NCBI GenBank assembly: GCA_025450475.1
Contig: JANWHJ010000021.1
Location: 1 to 5,028 of the forward strand
DNA: 5,028 bases
Source of the DNA: Nitrososphaera sp.
GTDB taxonomy: Archaea; Thermoproteota; Nitrososphaeria; Nitrososphaerales; Nitrososphaeraceae
Direction of reading: 5' to 3'
Shown piece after piece: positions 1 through 4,798 of this stretch (position 1 is the first letter of the stretch; the number at the start of each line of letters is the position of its first letter). The translations under genes and the position numbers were made by a program. Below the pieces are notes generated by a model that saw only the letters and a program-made list of their open reading frames with translations, did not search any database and was not told the origin of the DNA.

Positions 1-413
1 ATTGCATATGCCCCCGCGATGAATGCCAGCATGGATCCTACAAAAACGTCTGCGATTATCTCCATCGTCGCCACCCACGCGGCTTTACCCGGAGGCACAC
101 CATTCTTCGAGAGCCACGCTATCCTAACGATCTCGCCTCCCACGTACGAAGGAGTGGTCTGCGTCACAAACTCGCCGGCAAGCCGGGCCGAAAGAGTCTT
201 ACCGGTCGAGCTTACGTCGTATCCGATAAAGCGCTTGATGAAATACTTGAAGCGGTAGGCCTGCAACATTACCTTTGCGATGGCAGCAGCTGACGAGGCT
301 GCGAAGGGCAAGAATCCCACGGCAAAGACGTCCTGTGGAGAGACTTTTGTGGTAAGGAACAGGATCATGAAAGGTACCAGGCTTGCAGGAATGGCAACAA
401 GTCGCCAATTCAA
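1..413 (-). CDS. Flippase-like / LPG synthase transmembrane-family membrane protein (UPF0104-like), 5' part
   Basis: This is the N-terminal part (137 residues seen) of a multi-pass membrane protein; the rest lies left of the window. Reading on the minus strand from a TTG at 413-411, directly after two in-frame TAA stops, the frame stays open to the edge. A first hydrophobic helix covers about residues 5-22 and a second about 29-50. A basic loop with YRFKYF and KRF lies near 53-62. The family hallmark follows at about 80-97: GEF..., TPS (87-89), VGGE (91-94) and R97, matching the G-x-F...P-x-x-x-G-G-E...R pattern of the MprF flippase/YbhN/AglD-type family. A third helix begins near 113. The family acts on lipid or lipid-linked substrates in the cytoplasmic membrane; the substrate here is unknown. 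The TTG start is preferred because the only downstream ATG (368-366) would remove most of helix 1. Family call firm, start moderate. Confidence 0.8.
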   Translation of the reverse strand, partial: MNWRLVAIPASLVPFMILFLTTKVSPQDVFAVGFLPFAASSAAAIAKVMLQAYRFKYFIKRFIGYDVSSTGKTLSARLAGEFVTQTTPSYVGGEIVRIAWLSKNGVPPGKAAWVATMEIIADVFVGSMLAFIAGAYA

Positions 414-422
414 TTATTATGA

Positions 423-437
423 CTGCATTTTATGCAG
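423..437. repeat. Perfect 6-bp inverted repeat CTGCAT-TTT-ATGCAG, possible operator
   Basis: CTGCAT at 423-428 and ATGCAG at 432-437 are exact reverse complements separated by TTT. The repeat lies in the 79-bp gap between two divergent genes. It falls between the possible TATA box and start codon of the minus-strand membrane protein gene and about 27 bp upstream of the plus-strand TATA box. A dimeric regulator could bind such a site, but a 6-bp dyad can occur by chance. Regulatory role is inference. Confidence 0.35.
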
Positions 438-445
438 CGCAGTAC

Positions 446-452
446 TATAATA
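446..452 (-). promoter_or_regulatory. Possible TATA box for the flippase-like gene
   Basis: On the minus strand positions 452-446 read TATTATA, centred about 36 bp before the TTG start at 413. An archaeal TATA box about 26 bp before the start site would place transcription near 423 and leave a leader of about 10 nt. A second AT-rich block (cataaaatg, about 435-427) is an alternative. Weak call from position and composition only. Confidence 0.3.
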
Positions 453-463
453 GTGTAAAGAAG

Positions 464-470
464 ATATACA
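464..470 (+). promoter_or_regulatory. TATA box for the GPN-loop GTPase operon
   Basis: ATATACA is preceded by a purine-rich stretch (taaagaag) that suits a BRE element. Its centre (467) is 26 bp before the GTG start at 493, the distance expected between an archaeal TATA box and the transcription start. There is no Shine-Dalgarno-like sequence in the 12 bases before the GTG. Together these suggest a leaderless transcript starting at or next to the start codon. Confidence 0.55.
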
Positions 471-492
471 CCGACACATTCTTCCCAGACAA

Positions 493-1245
493 GTGAACGC
501 GATATTTATCACGGGCACGGCAGGTTCTGGGAAATCCCTTCTTACTTCCAGGCTTCTTCAATGGTATCGCGACAGCAACGCCTACTCGATATCCCTCAAC
601 CTCGACCCCGGCGCGGTAAGCCTGCCCTACGACCCCGACGTCGATGTGCGCGACTACATCGACATCGGGGCATTGATGGAGAGCTATGGCCTTGGGCCGA
701 ACGGCTCGCTCATCATGGCAAGCGACATGATTGCGGCAAAAATAGATGAGATCCAGAAAGAAGTCGATGGCCTCAATCCCGACTATGTCATTGTTGACAC
801 GCCAGGTCAGATAGAGCTCTTTGCATTCCGGGCGAGCGGCCCGTATTTTGTATCAAATCTTCACGCCGATAACAAGGCCACGATATTTGCATTTGACGGG
901 ATGCTGGTTTCGTCTCCCATCAACTATGTGTCGATATCGCTCCTTGCATCGTCCGTAAAATTGCGACTAAAGACCTCGCAGATAAACGTGCTTACGAAGC
1001 GCGACCTTGTTATAGACAAATTGAAGGGTATCATGGACTGGGCAGGCTCACATACAGCGCTGGAGCGAGCCCTCGAAGGAGAGAAGGACGCCGAGTATTC
1101 GCTCCTCAGCAAGGACCTTGCGCGCAGCATGAGCAAGGGTGGCTTCGCCGCCGGCCTCGTCGCTGTCTCGAGCGTCACGATGAACGGCATTGTCAATTTG
1201 GCCGCCGCGCTCGCGCGAACCCTTAATCAGGGGGAAGATGGCTAG
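493..1245 (+). CDS. GPN-loop GTPase (Gpn1/XAB1/Pab0955-like ATP/GTP-binding protein)
   Basis: This 250-residue protein is a complete archaeal GPN-loop GTPase. The P loop GTAGSGKS is at residues 8-15, and NLDPG at 36-40 and DVRDYI at 51-56 are family signatures. The defining Gly-Pro-Asn insert is at 68-70 (GLGPNG). Switch II is DTPGQIE at 102-108, and the guanine-specificity motif appears as TKRD (168-171) rather than NKxD. A serine pair at 226-227 fits the G5 position. Members are homodimeric in archaea; eukaryotic Gpn1-3 help assemble and import RNA polymerase II, so a role in polymerase or other complex assembly in the cytoplasm is inferred, not shown. GTG is the only reasonable start, placing the P loop close to the N-terminus as usual. 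The gene overlaps homoserine kinase by 8 nt, so the two are probably cotranscribed. Confidence 0.93.
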   Translation: MNAIFITGTAGSGKSLLTSRLLQWYRDSNAYSISLNLDPGAVSLPYDPDVDVRDYIDIGALMESYGLGPNGSLIMASDMIAAKIDEIQKEVDGLNPDYVIVDTPGQIELFAFRASGPYFVSNLHADNKATIFAFDGMLVSSPINYVSISLLASSVKLRLKTSQINVLTKRDLVIDKLKGIMDWAGSHTALERALEGEKDAEYSLLSKDLARSMSKGGFAAGLVAVSSVTMNGIVNLAAALARTLNQGEDG

Positions 1246-2173
1246 GGTGTCTGTGATGTCCCGGACGGCAATTGCGCCATGCTCCACTGCAAACCTCGGA
1301 CCCGGCTACGACGTGTTCGGTCTCGCGCTTGACGCGCTTGAAGACACGGTCAGGATAACAAAGATGCTGGGCAGTGGAAAAATAGTAATAAAGAATAGCG
1401 ATCGGGCAATCCCGGCCACAGCAGAGTCAAACTCTGCCGGCATTGTCGTGAAGCGGATGATGAGCGATTTTCAAATTGATGATAGCATTGAAATCCAGAT
1501 AACAAAGGGCGTACCTGCGGGGTATGGTATAGGCTCGAGTGCGGCGTCGGCTGCAGCCGCTGCGATAGCATTCAATGCACTTTACAACCTGAAGATCGAT
1601 AAGAACAAACTCATAGAGTACGCTGCTGAGGGTGAGATCGCGAGCGCAGGCGCAAAGCACTACGACAACGTCTCGGCCTCCGTGCTGGGCGGCTTCGTAA
1701 TAGGGCACAAGAGGCAATTCATCAGGATCGAGCCGCCCAGAGACCTCTTTCTCGTGGTGGCCGTACCGATTTCCATTCAGGTGCCTAAGAAGAAAACAGA
1801 GGTGGCGAGAAGTGTGCTTCCAAAGGAAGTGCCGCTGAAAAGCGTCGTTCATAACGTTTCCGGCGCGTCCACCATTGTCGCAGGTTTTGCGCTGAAGGAC
1901 GTTGAAATGATAGCAAGAGGCATTGACGACATCATAGTCGAGCCTGTAAGAAAGCACCTGATCCCCGGCTACGACAGTGTAAAACAGAACGCGCTTGCCG
2001 CTGGTGCGCTTGCAGTCACCATAAGCGGCGCAGGGCCGTCAATGATTGCTTTCCTGAAAAGCGGTAAGAAGGCGAACAAAGTAGCAGACGCAATGGCAAA
2101 AGGGTTTCTGGAGGCCGACGTAAAGAGCATGACGTTTTCCTGCTGCTCGAGCAGCGGCTCTCATCTTGCGTAG
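1238..2173 (+). CDS. thrB: Homoserine kinase (GHMP kinase family)
   Basis: ThrB phosphorylates L-homoserine with ATP to O-phosphohomoserine, the step before threonine synthase, in the cytoplasm. From the ATG at 1238 the product is 311 residues, normal for the family. The N-terminal motif PCSTANLGPGYDVFG is at 14-28, and the GHMP phosphate-binding loop GIGSSAAS is at 97-104, preceded by GVPAGY. HYDNVSASVLGG at about 141-152 matches the ThrB H-x-D-N-V...LGG segment. The C-terminal GHMP motif ISGAGPS is at 262-268. These distinguish it from mevalonate or pantoate kinases. The ATG at 1238 lies within the end of the GTPase gene (ATGGCTAG overlap) and has a G-rich stretch (aggggga) 3-9 nt before it, suggesting translational coupling; the internal ATG at 1256 is an alternative. 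A longer in-frame GTG extension to 1190 is unlikely, as it adds no family sequence. Confidence 0.93.
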   Translation: MARVSVMSRTAIAPCSTANLGPGYDVFGLALDALEDTVRITKMLGSGKIVIKNSDRAIPATAESNSAGIVVKRMMSDFQIDDSIEIQITKGVPAGYGIGSSAASAAAAAIAFNALYNLKIDKNKLIEYAAEGEIASAGAKHYDNVSASVLGGFVIGHKRQFIRIEPPRDLFLVVAVPISIQVPKKKTEVARSVLPKEVPLKSVVHNVSGASTIVAGFALKDVEMIARGIDDIIVEPVRKHLIPGYDSVKQNALAAGALAVTISGAGPSMIAFLKSGKKANKVADAMAKGFLEADVKSMTFSCCSSSGSHLA

Positions 2174-3031
2174 CTACTTCTTGCTCTTGTTAAGGAAGAC
2201 AGACATCATTTTCTGCCTGTCTTCGTGCGCAAAACAGAGCGCCCAGCCATAGATTTCAAGCCGAAGGCCCGTCTCGAGGTCCGAGTCCATTCCCCTATTC
2301 ACCAGCATCTTGCTTACCTTTACTGCGTTAAAGCTGTTCTTTGTTATTTCCTTTGCAAGGGCCAAACATTCGCTTAGCAACTTCTTGTTGAGTATCAAGG
2401 CCACTTGCTTGACTCTCTCCTTTTCTTTTGCAGGGTCGCCCAAGACTTCTGGTGGCAGGTTGTCATCCGGCCCCACGCTTACGACTTTGTTGACAAGCCC
2501 GATCTGGTAGGCTTCATCTGCCGAAATCATTTTGCCAGTGAATATCATCTCCTTTGCCTTTGCAGGGCCGACCAAGCGCATCAGGCGCTGTGTTCCGCCC
2601 CACCCAGGCGGGATGCCTATCGTGACTTCGGGCTGTCCGATTTTGGCATTGCTAGAAGCGATCCGTATGTCGCACGCCATAGCCAGCTCGCAGCCGCCGC
2701 CAAGAGCAAAGCCGTTTACTGCGGCAATTACCGGCTTTTCGAGCTGCTCTATCTTGTTTATCACGCCCTGTGCAGAAGTCGCGTATCTTTCTGCCTGCAT
2801 CGGGTCGATGTTGACCATGTACGAAATATCGGCGCCCGCGCAGAAAGAGCGCTCACCGGCGCCTGTGATGATGACTACTTTGGTGTTGTCGTCGGCGCCT
2901 ATGATGTCGATCGCGTTTGAAAGCTCTGAAATGACGTCCGCATTCATGGCGTTCAGCGCCTCTGGCCTGTTTATCTTCACTATCACAATGTCGCCCTGCG
3001 GTTCAAGCAGAATGTACTTCATGCTCAACAT
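2174..3031 (-). CDS. Enoyl-CoA hydratase/crotonase family; probable 3-hydroxypropionyl-CoA dehydratase
   Basis: A crotonase-fold hydratase of 285 residues from ATG 3031-3029, or 282 from ATG 3022-3020 (numbering below uses the latter). The INRPEALNAMN segment is at 17-27. The first oxyanion-hole motif is SFCAGADI at 59-66 and the second is FALGGGCE at 105-112. The two catalytic glutamates of true hydratases are both present, E112 and E132 (GQPEVTIG), with the standard spacing of 20. The PPGWGGTQRLMRLVG block resembles, from memory, the thaumarchaeal enzyme (Nmar_1308 type) that dehydrates 3-hydroxypropionyl-CoA and hydrates crotonyl-CoA in the 3-hydroxypropionate/4-hydroxybutyrate CO2-fixation cycle; a general enoyl-CoA hydratase is the alternative. 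An acidic/proline-rich stretch at about 184-205 makes it longer than the usual ~258 residues. It is monocistronic. The TATA-like box at 3057-3063 favours the 3031 start. Its stop abuts the stop of thrB. Confidence 0.88.
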   Translation of the reverse strand: MLSMKYILLEPQGDIVIVKINRPEALNAMNADVISELSNAIDIIGADDNTKVVIITGAGERSFCAGADISYMVNIDPMQAERYATSAQGVINKIEQLEKPVIAAVNGFALGGGCELAMACDIRIASSNAKIGQPEVTIGIPPGWGGTQRLMRLVGPAKAKEMIFTGKMISADEAYQIGLVNKVVSVGPDDNLPPEVLGDPAKEKERVKQVALILNKKLLSECLALAKEITKNSFNAVKVSKMLVNRGMDSDLETGLRLEIYGWALCFAHEDRQKMMSVFLNKSKK

Positions 3032-3056
3032 GTTGAAAGTAGGCAGGCGCCTTTTC

Positions 3057-3063
3057 CATAAAA
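3057..3063 (-). promoter_or_regulatory. TATA box for the crotonase-family gene
   Basis: On the minus strand 3063-3057 reads TTTTATG, preceded by a purine-rich aatagga. Its centre (3060) lies 29 bp before the ATG at 3031 and 38 bp before the ATG at 3022. A start of transcription near 3034 would give an almost leaderless mRNA beginning at the upstream ATG. No Shine-Dalgarno sequence precedes either ATG. Confidence 0.45.
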
Positions 3064-3088
3064 TCCTATTGGTTTTGATCAGGTTAGG

Positions 3089-3096
3089 GTTAAAAG
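3089..3096 (+). promoter_or_regulatory. Probable TATA box for the ureohydrolase gene
   Basis: GTTAAAAG (core TTAAAA 3090-3095) is centred near 3093, 27 bp before the GTG at 3120 and 33 bp before the ATG at 3126. This spacing fits an archaeal TATA box driving a leaderless or very short-leader transcript. It partly overlaps an AAGGAGG sequence (3094-3100), which under this reading would lie upstream of the transcript and not act in translation. Confidence 0.4.
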
Positions 3097-3119
3097 GAGG
3101 CCGTGCATGATCGCTCTGC

Positions 3120-3971
3120 GTGGTTATGCTACGCCGTTCAAACGTTGCCAGTTTGCGAGACGCGGAAATCGTTGTCATAGGCGTACCTGACGAATCAAGA
3201 TCGCACGCCAAACGCAGGGGCACGAGCAGGGCCCCTGACGTATTGAGGACGGCGTCGAACGAGTCAGAGTTCTTCGAGCGTGGTGGCATGCTAATTCCGA
3301 CATGCCCAATGCGCGGCAAGCTTGAGGGAAAGCGCGTATTTGACGCGGGTAATGTTGGAAGCAAAAAGGATCTGTGCAAGATCGTCCATGACGTTGTTTC
3401 CGCAGGCAAGCTACCGATAATAATAGGGGGTGACCACTCGCTCACCACCGAAACGATAAAGGTTGCGTCTGGCGGCAAGAAATTGTCGCTTTTGTATTTC
3501 GACGCGCACCCCGACTTTGTGTCTTCCGTAAGGAATTATTACGGATCGGTGCTGACCGATTCTGCACAATCGCTCAACTTGCGCAAGAGCATGCTGATAG
3601 GTACTAGGGCGGCAGAGCCGGAAGAGCTGGAAAATGCTAGGCAGGCGAGACTGAAGATAATAAACCCGCTGGATATCGCCGAGATGGGAGTGAGAAAGGT
3701 GGCGCAGATGATAAATGCACGGACGGCAGGATCGAGGACATATATTTCTGTGGACCTTGACTGCGTCGACCCGGCGTTTTCTCCCGGCGTGTCAGTCCCA
3801 TCGCCTGGAGGGCTCTCCGCGGTCGACCTGATCTATTTGCTCAACAAGGTTATTAGCGAAGGAAACATCGTTGGGATAGACATTGTGGAGCTTGTGCCCG
3901 ACTACGATGTCAACGGCATGACTGCTGCGCTTGCAGCAAGGATTCTTTCAGAATGCATCGGTTCATTGTAG
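3120..3971 (+). CDS. Ureohydrolase (agmatinase/arginase family), probable agmatinase
   Basis: This 283-residue protein has the arginase/agmatinase fold and should hydrolyse a guanidino compound to an amine and urea in the cytoplasm. All six Mn-binding residues are visible: H106 in GGDHS, D128, H130 and D132 in DAHPD, and D212 and D214 in SVDLDCVDP. The last motif continues as FSPGVSVPSPGGLS, the family's third signature. Agmatinase (agmatine to putrescine plus urea) is the most likely activity for an archaeon. However, the His-Gly usually found about 10-20 residues after DAHxD is absent; YYGSVLTDS stands there (140-148), so the substrate is open. Start: GTG 3120 or ATG 3126; an in-frame TGA at 3108 rules out anything longer, and the TATA spacing favours GTG 3120. 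It is monocistronic, divergent from the crotonase-family gene. Released urea could feed ammonia metabolism if a urease exists elsewhere; this is inference. Confidence 0.88.
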   Translation: MVMLRRSNVASLRDAEIVVIGVPDESRSHAKRRGTSRAPDVLRTASNESEFFERGGMLIPTCPMRGKLEGKRVFDAGNVGSKKDLCKIVHDVVSAGKLPIIIGGDHSLTTETIKVASGGKKLSLLYFDAHPDFVSSVRNYYGSVLTDSAQSLNLRKSMLIGTRAAEPEELENARQARLKIINPLDIAEMGVRKVAQMINARTAGSRTYISVDLDCVDPAFSPGVSVPSPGGLSAVDLIYLLNKVISEGNIVGIDIVELVPDYDVNGMTAALAARILSECIGSL

Positions 3972-4129
3972 AGCTTGCTGAATCCTTTCAATCAGCGCCT
4001 TCATGACTATCTTTGTGCGTCTAGGTCGCGTATCTTCAAGCCAATGTCATCGCATAATAGATAGTCGAGCAGGATGACGTCGGTCTTTTTCAGTTCCGCG
4101 GGGATAAGATATGTTTTTCCACAAAAACC
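3963..4129 (-). pseudogene. Possible frameshifted remnant of a small minus-strand gene
   Basis: The 283-bp gap between the ureohydrolase and the next gene (3972-4254) contains no intact gene that I trust, but its left half reads like coding sequence on the minus strand. One frame is open from 4129 to a TAG at 4009-4007 and includes ELKKTDVILLDYLLCDDIG. The next frame is open from 4046 to a TGA at 3965-3963 and includes RPRRTKIVMKALIERIQQAL, an amphipathic helix-like ending. The two overlap between 4046 and 4007, so one single-base indel there would join them into a protein of about 50 residues. No start codon is evident in the first frame. It overlaps the ureohydrolase end by 9 bp. The family is not recognised. 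A chance open stretch remains possible. Confidence 0.25.
4113..4128. terminator. Inverted repeat with T tracts on both strands, possible bidirectional terminator
   Basis: GTTTTT (4113-4118) and AAAAAC (4123-4128) form a perfect 6-bp dyad around a CCAC loop. It gives a run of five Ts on each strand, and archaeal RNA polymerase can terminate at oligo-T runs. It lies between two convergent genes, the plus-strand ureohydrolase and the minus-strand 84-residue gene, about 140 bp from each. Another T5 run (4085-4089, plus strand) lies nearby. The stem is A/T-rich and weak. Position supports the call more than strength. Confidence 0.3.
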
Positions 4130-4254
4130 TTACCAGAATTTGTGTCTCACATCTCCTAGTCAGCACAGAAACGGTTGAATTCTTGCCAGCCTCCTTTGCA
4201 TGGGACTGAGGAGCCCGATGCTTGTAGAACAATATTATAGAATTTTCCTTAAGA

Positions 4255-4509
4255 TCAAAGGCTTTCCACGATTGACTTCAGGTGGTCGGGCAATTCAGGG
4301 AGCTCGCCGGTGTGGCTGACATTGTTCTGGAGCATGTCCGTGCCTATCCGGCGCACCTTCTGCGTGCCTATCAGGGTATCGATTGCCCGCTCGATCTCCA
4401 TTGGCAAAAGCATGTGATTGAGTTTCTCCTTCAGGACCTTTTCAGAGTTGTGCTTGTCTATCGCGTACTGCATCAGGATCAGCTTGTCGCCCATCGTGAG
4501 GCTTGCCAC
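4255..4509 (-). CDS. Small conserved-looking protein of unknown function, 84 aa
   Basis: I do not recognise this protein. It is 84 residues, soluble, with no signal peptide, membrane helix or cysteine. It appears mostly helical: a helix at about 6-20 (MGDKLILMQYAIDKH), another at about 22-34, and a third at about 37-50 that leads into KVRRIG (51-56). That order, helices followed by a basic turn, loosely resembles a small winged-helix domain of the kind found in archaeal transcription regulators, but this is only a shape impression. The C-terminus has a proline-containing tail (ELPELPDHLKSI). The GTG at 4509-4507 is chosen because a TATA-like CTTTATTA is centred 28 bp before it; the ATG at 4494-4492 is the alternative (79 aa). 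It is divergent from the 72-residue gene, with 70 bp between them. Confidence 0.65.
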   Translation of the reverse strand: MASLTMGDKLILMQYAIDKHNSEKVLKEKLNHMLLPMEIERAIDTLIGTQKVRRIGTDMLQNNVSHTGELPELPDHLKSIVESL

Positions 4510-4533
4510 GCCATATCACAAGCAGAAGATCAG

Positions 4534-4541
4534 TAATAAAG
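4534..4541 (-). promoter_or_regulatory. TATA box for the 84-residue gene
   Basis: On the minus strand 4541-4534 reads CTTTATTA, preceded by ttgaaa, a reasonable BRE-like element. The centre is about 28 bp before the GTG at 4509, which suits a leaderless or 1-3 nt leader transcript. It lies in the short divergent region between two small genes. Confidence 0.45.
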
Positions 4542-4552
4542 TTTCAACTAGG

Positions 4553-4560
4553 TTTAGCTT
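4553..4560 (+). promoter_or_regulatory. Weak TATA-like element for the 72-residue gene
   Basis: TTTAGCTT is centred about 24 bp before the ATG at 4580, an acceptable distance for leaderless transcription, but the sequence is a poor match to an archaeal TATA box. No Shine-Dalgarno sequence lies before the ATG. Low confidence. Confidence 0.25.
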
Positions 4561-4579
4561 TTACACCGTCCCGTTGTTC

Positions 4580-4798
4580 ATGATGCTTGATCTTATCGCC
4601 GAGCTCAGGAACTTGCTTGCAAATAGCTGCAAGATACGGAAGGTTCACCCCGCAGTATGCGTATCAGACGCCGAAGTAAGCAATGTACTTGTCGCTCTGG
4701 CATCCCCGAGCAGCCAGACGCATGCTATCAAGGCGTATAAAGATGGGGCGAAGGCGATCAGGGAATTTATCAGGGCAAGAATGCAATCGGAATCTTGA
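4580..4798 (+). CDS. Small protein of unknown function, 72 aa
   Basis: I do not recognise this protein. From the ATG at 4580 it is 72 residues (71 from the adjacent ATG at 4583). Predicted by eye: a helix at about 2-14 (MLDLIAELRNLLA), a turn holding two cysteines, C17 and C27, ten residues apart (SCKIRKVHPAVC), a helix at about 29-41, and a basic amphipathic C-terminal helix at about 47-68 (AIKAYKDGAKAIREFIRAR). There is no membrane segment or signal peptide. The frame is open upstream to 4418, but that part lies over the 84-residue gene on the other strand and is not believed. Its TGA overlaps a TTG that starts the P-type ATPase-like frame (TTGA, 4795-4798), so the two may be cotranscribed. 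Reality as a gene is moderate, resting on low-repeat composition and amphipathic pattern. Confidence 0.55.
   Translation: MMLDLIAELRNLLANSCKIRKVHPAVCVSDAEVSNVLVALASPSSQTHAIKAYKDGAKAIREFIRARMQSES

Noticed and set aside
19..408. Two open frames (plus 19-258, minus 199-408) in the left end
   Set aside because: Both are other-frame readings of the minus-strand membrane protein gene, whose own frame carries the clear TPS...VGGE...R family motif and is open from 413 to the edge.
1190..1237. N-terminal extension of homoserine kinase from a GTG at 1190
   Set aside because: It lies wholly within the GTPase gene, adds 16 residues without family similarity, and the ATG at 1238 places the PCSTANLGPG motif at the normal distance from the N-terminus.
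1427..1957. 176-codon open frame on the minus strand opposite thrB
   Set aside because: Antisense to a clear ThrB gene, rich in Cys, His, Tyr and Arg, with no recognisable domain; typical antisense shadow.
2310..3110. Open frames on the plus strand opposite the crotonase-family gene
   Set aside because: They mirror the coding strand of a gene with intact catalytic motifs and have no domain character of their own.
3032..3478. 149-residue N-terminal extension of the crotonase-family gene
   Set aside because: It runs antisense through the ureohydrolase start and the divergent promoter region; the crotonase fold begins at MKYILLEPQGDIVIV and needs no extension.
4047..4232. 61-codon minus-strand frame in the gap after the ureohydrolase
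   Set aside because: Biased, low-order composition with no domain and no promoter; the neighbouring frames look more protein-like.
4200..4313. 37-codon plus-strand frame starting at ATG 4200
   Set aside because: It runs into the 84-residue gene on the opposite strand, has no ribosome binding site or convincing TATA box, and its second half looks like an antisense reading.
4418..4579. Upstream extension of the 72-residue gene
   Set aside because: It overlaps the 84-residue gene antisense and crosses the divergent promoter region; TATA-like spacing favours ATG 4580.
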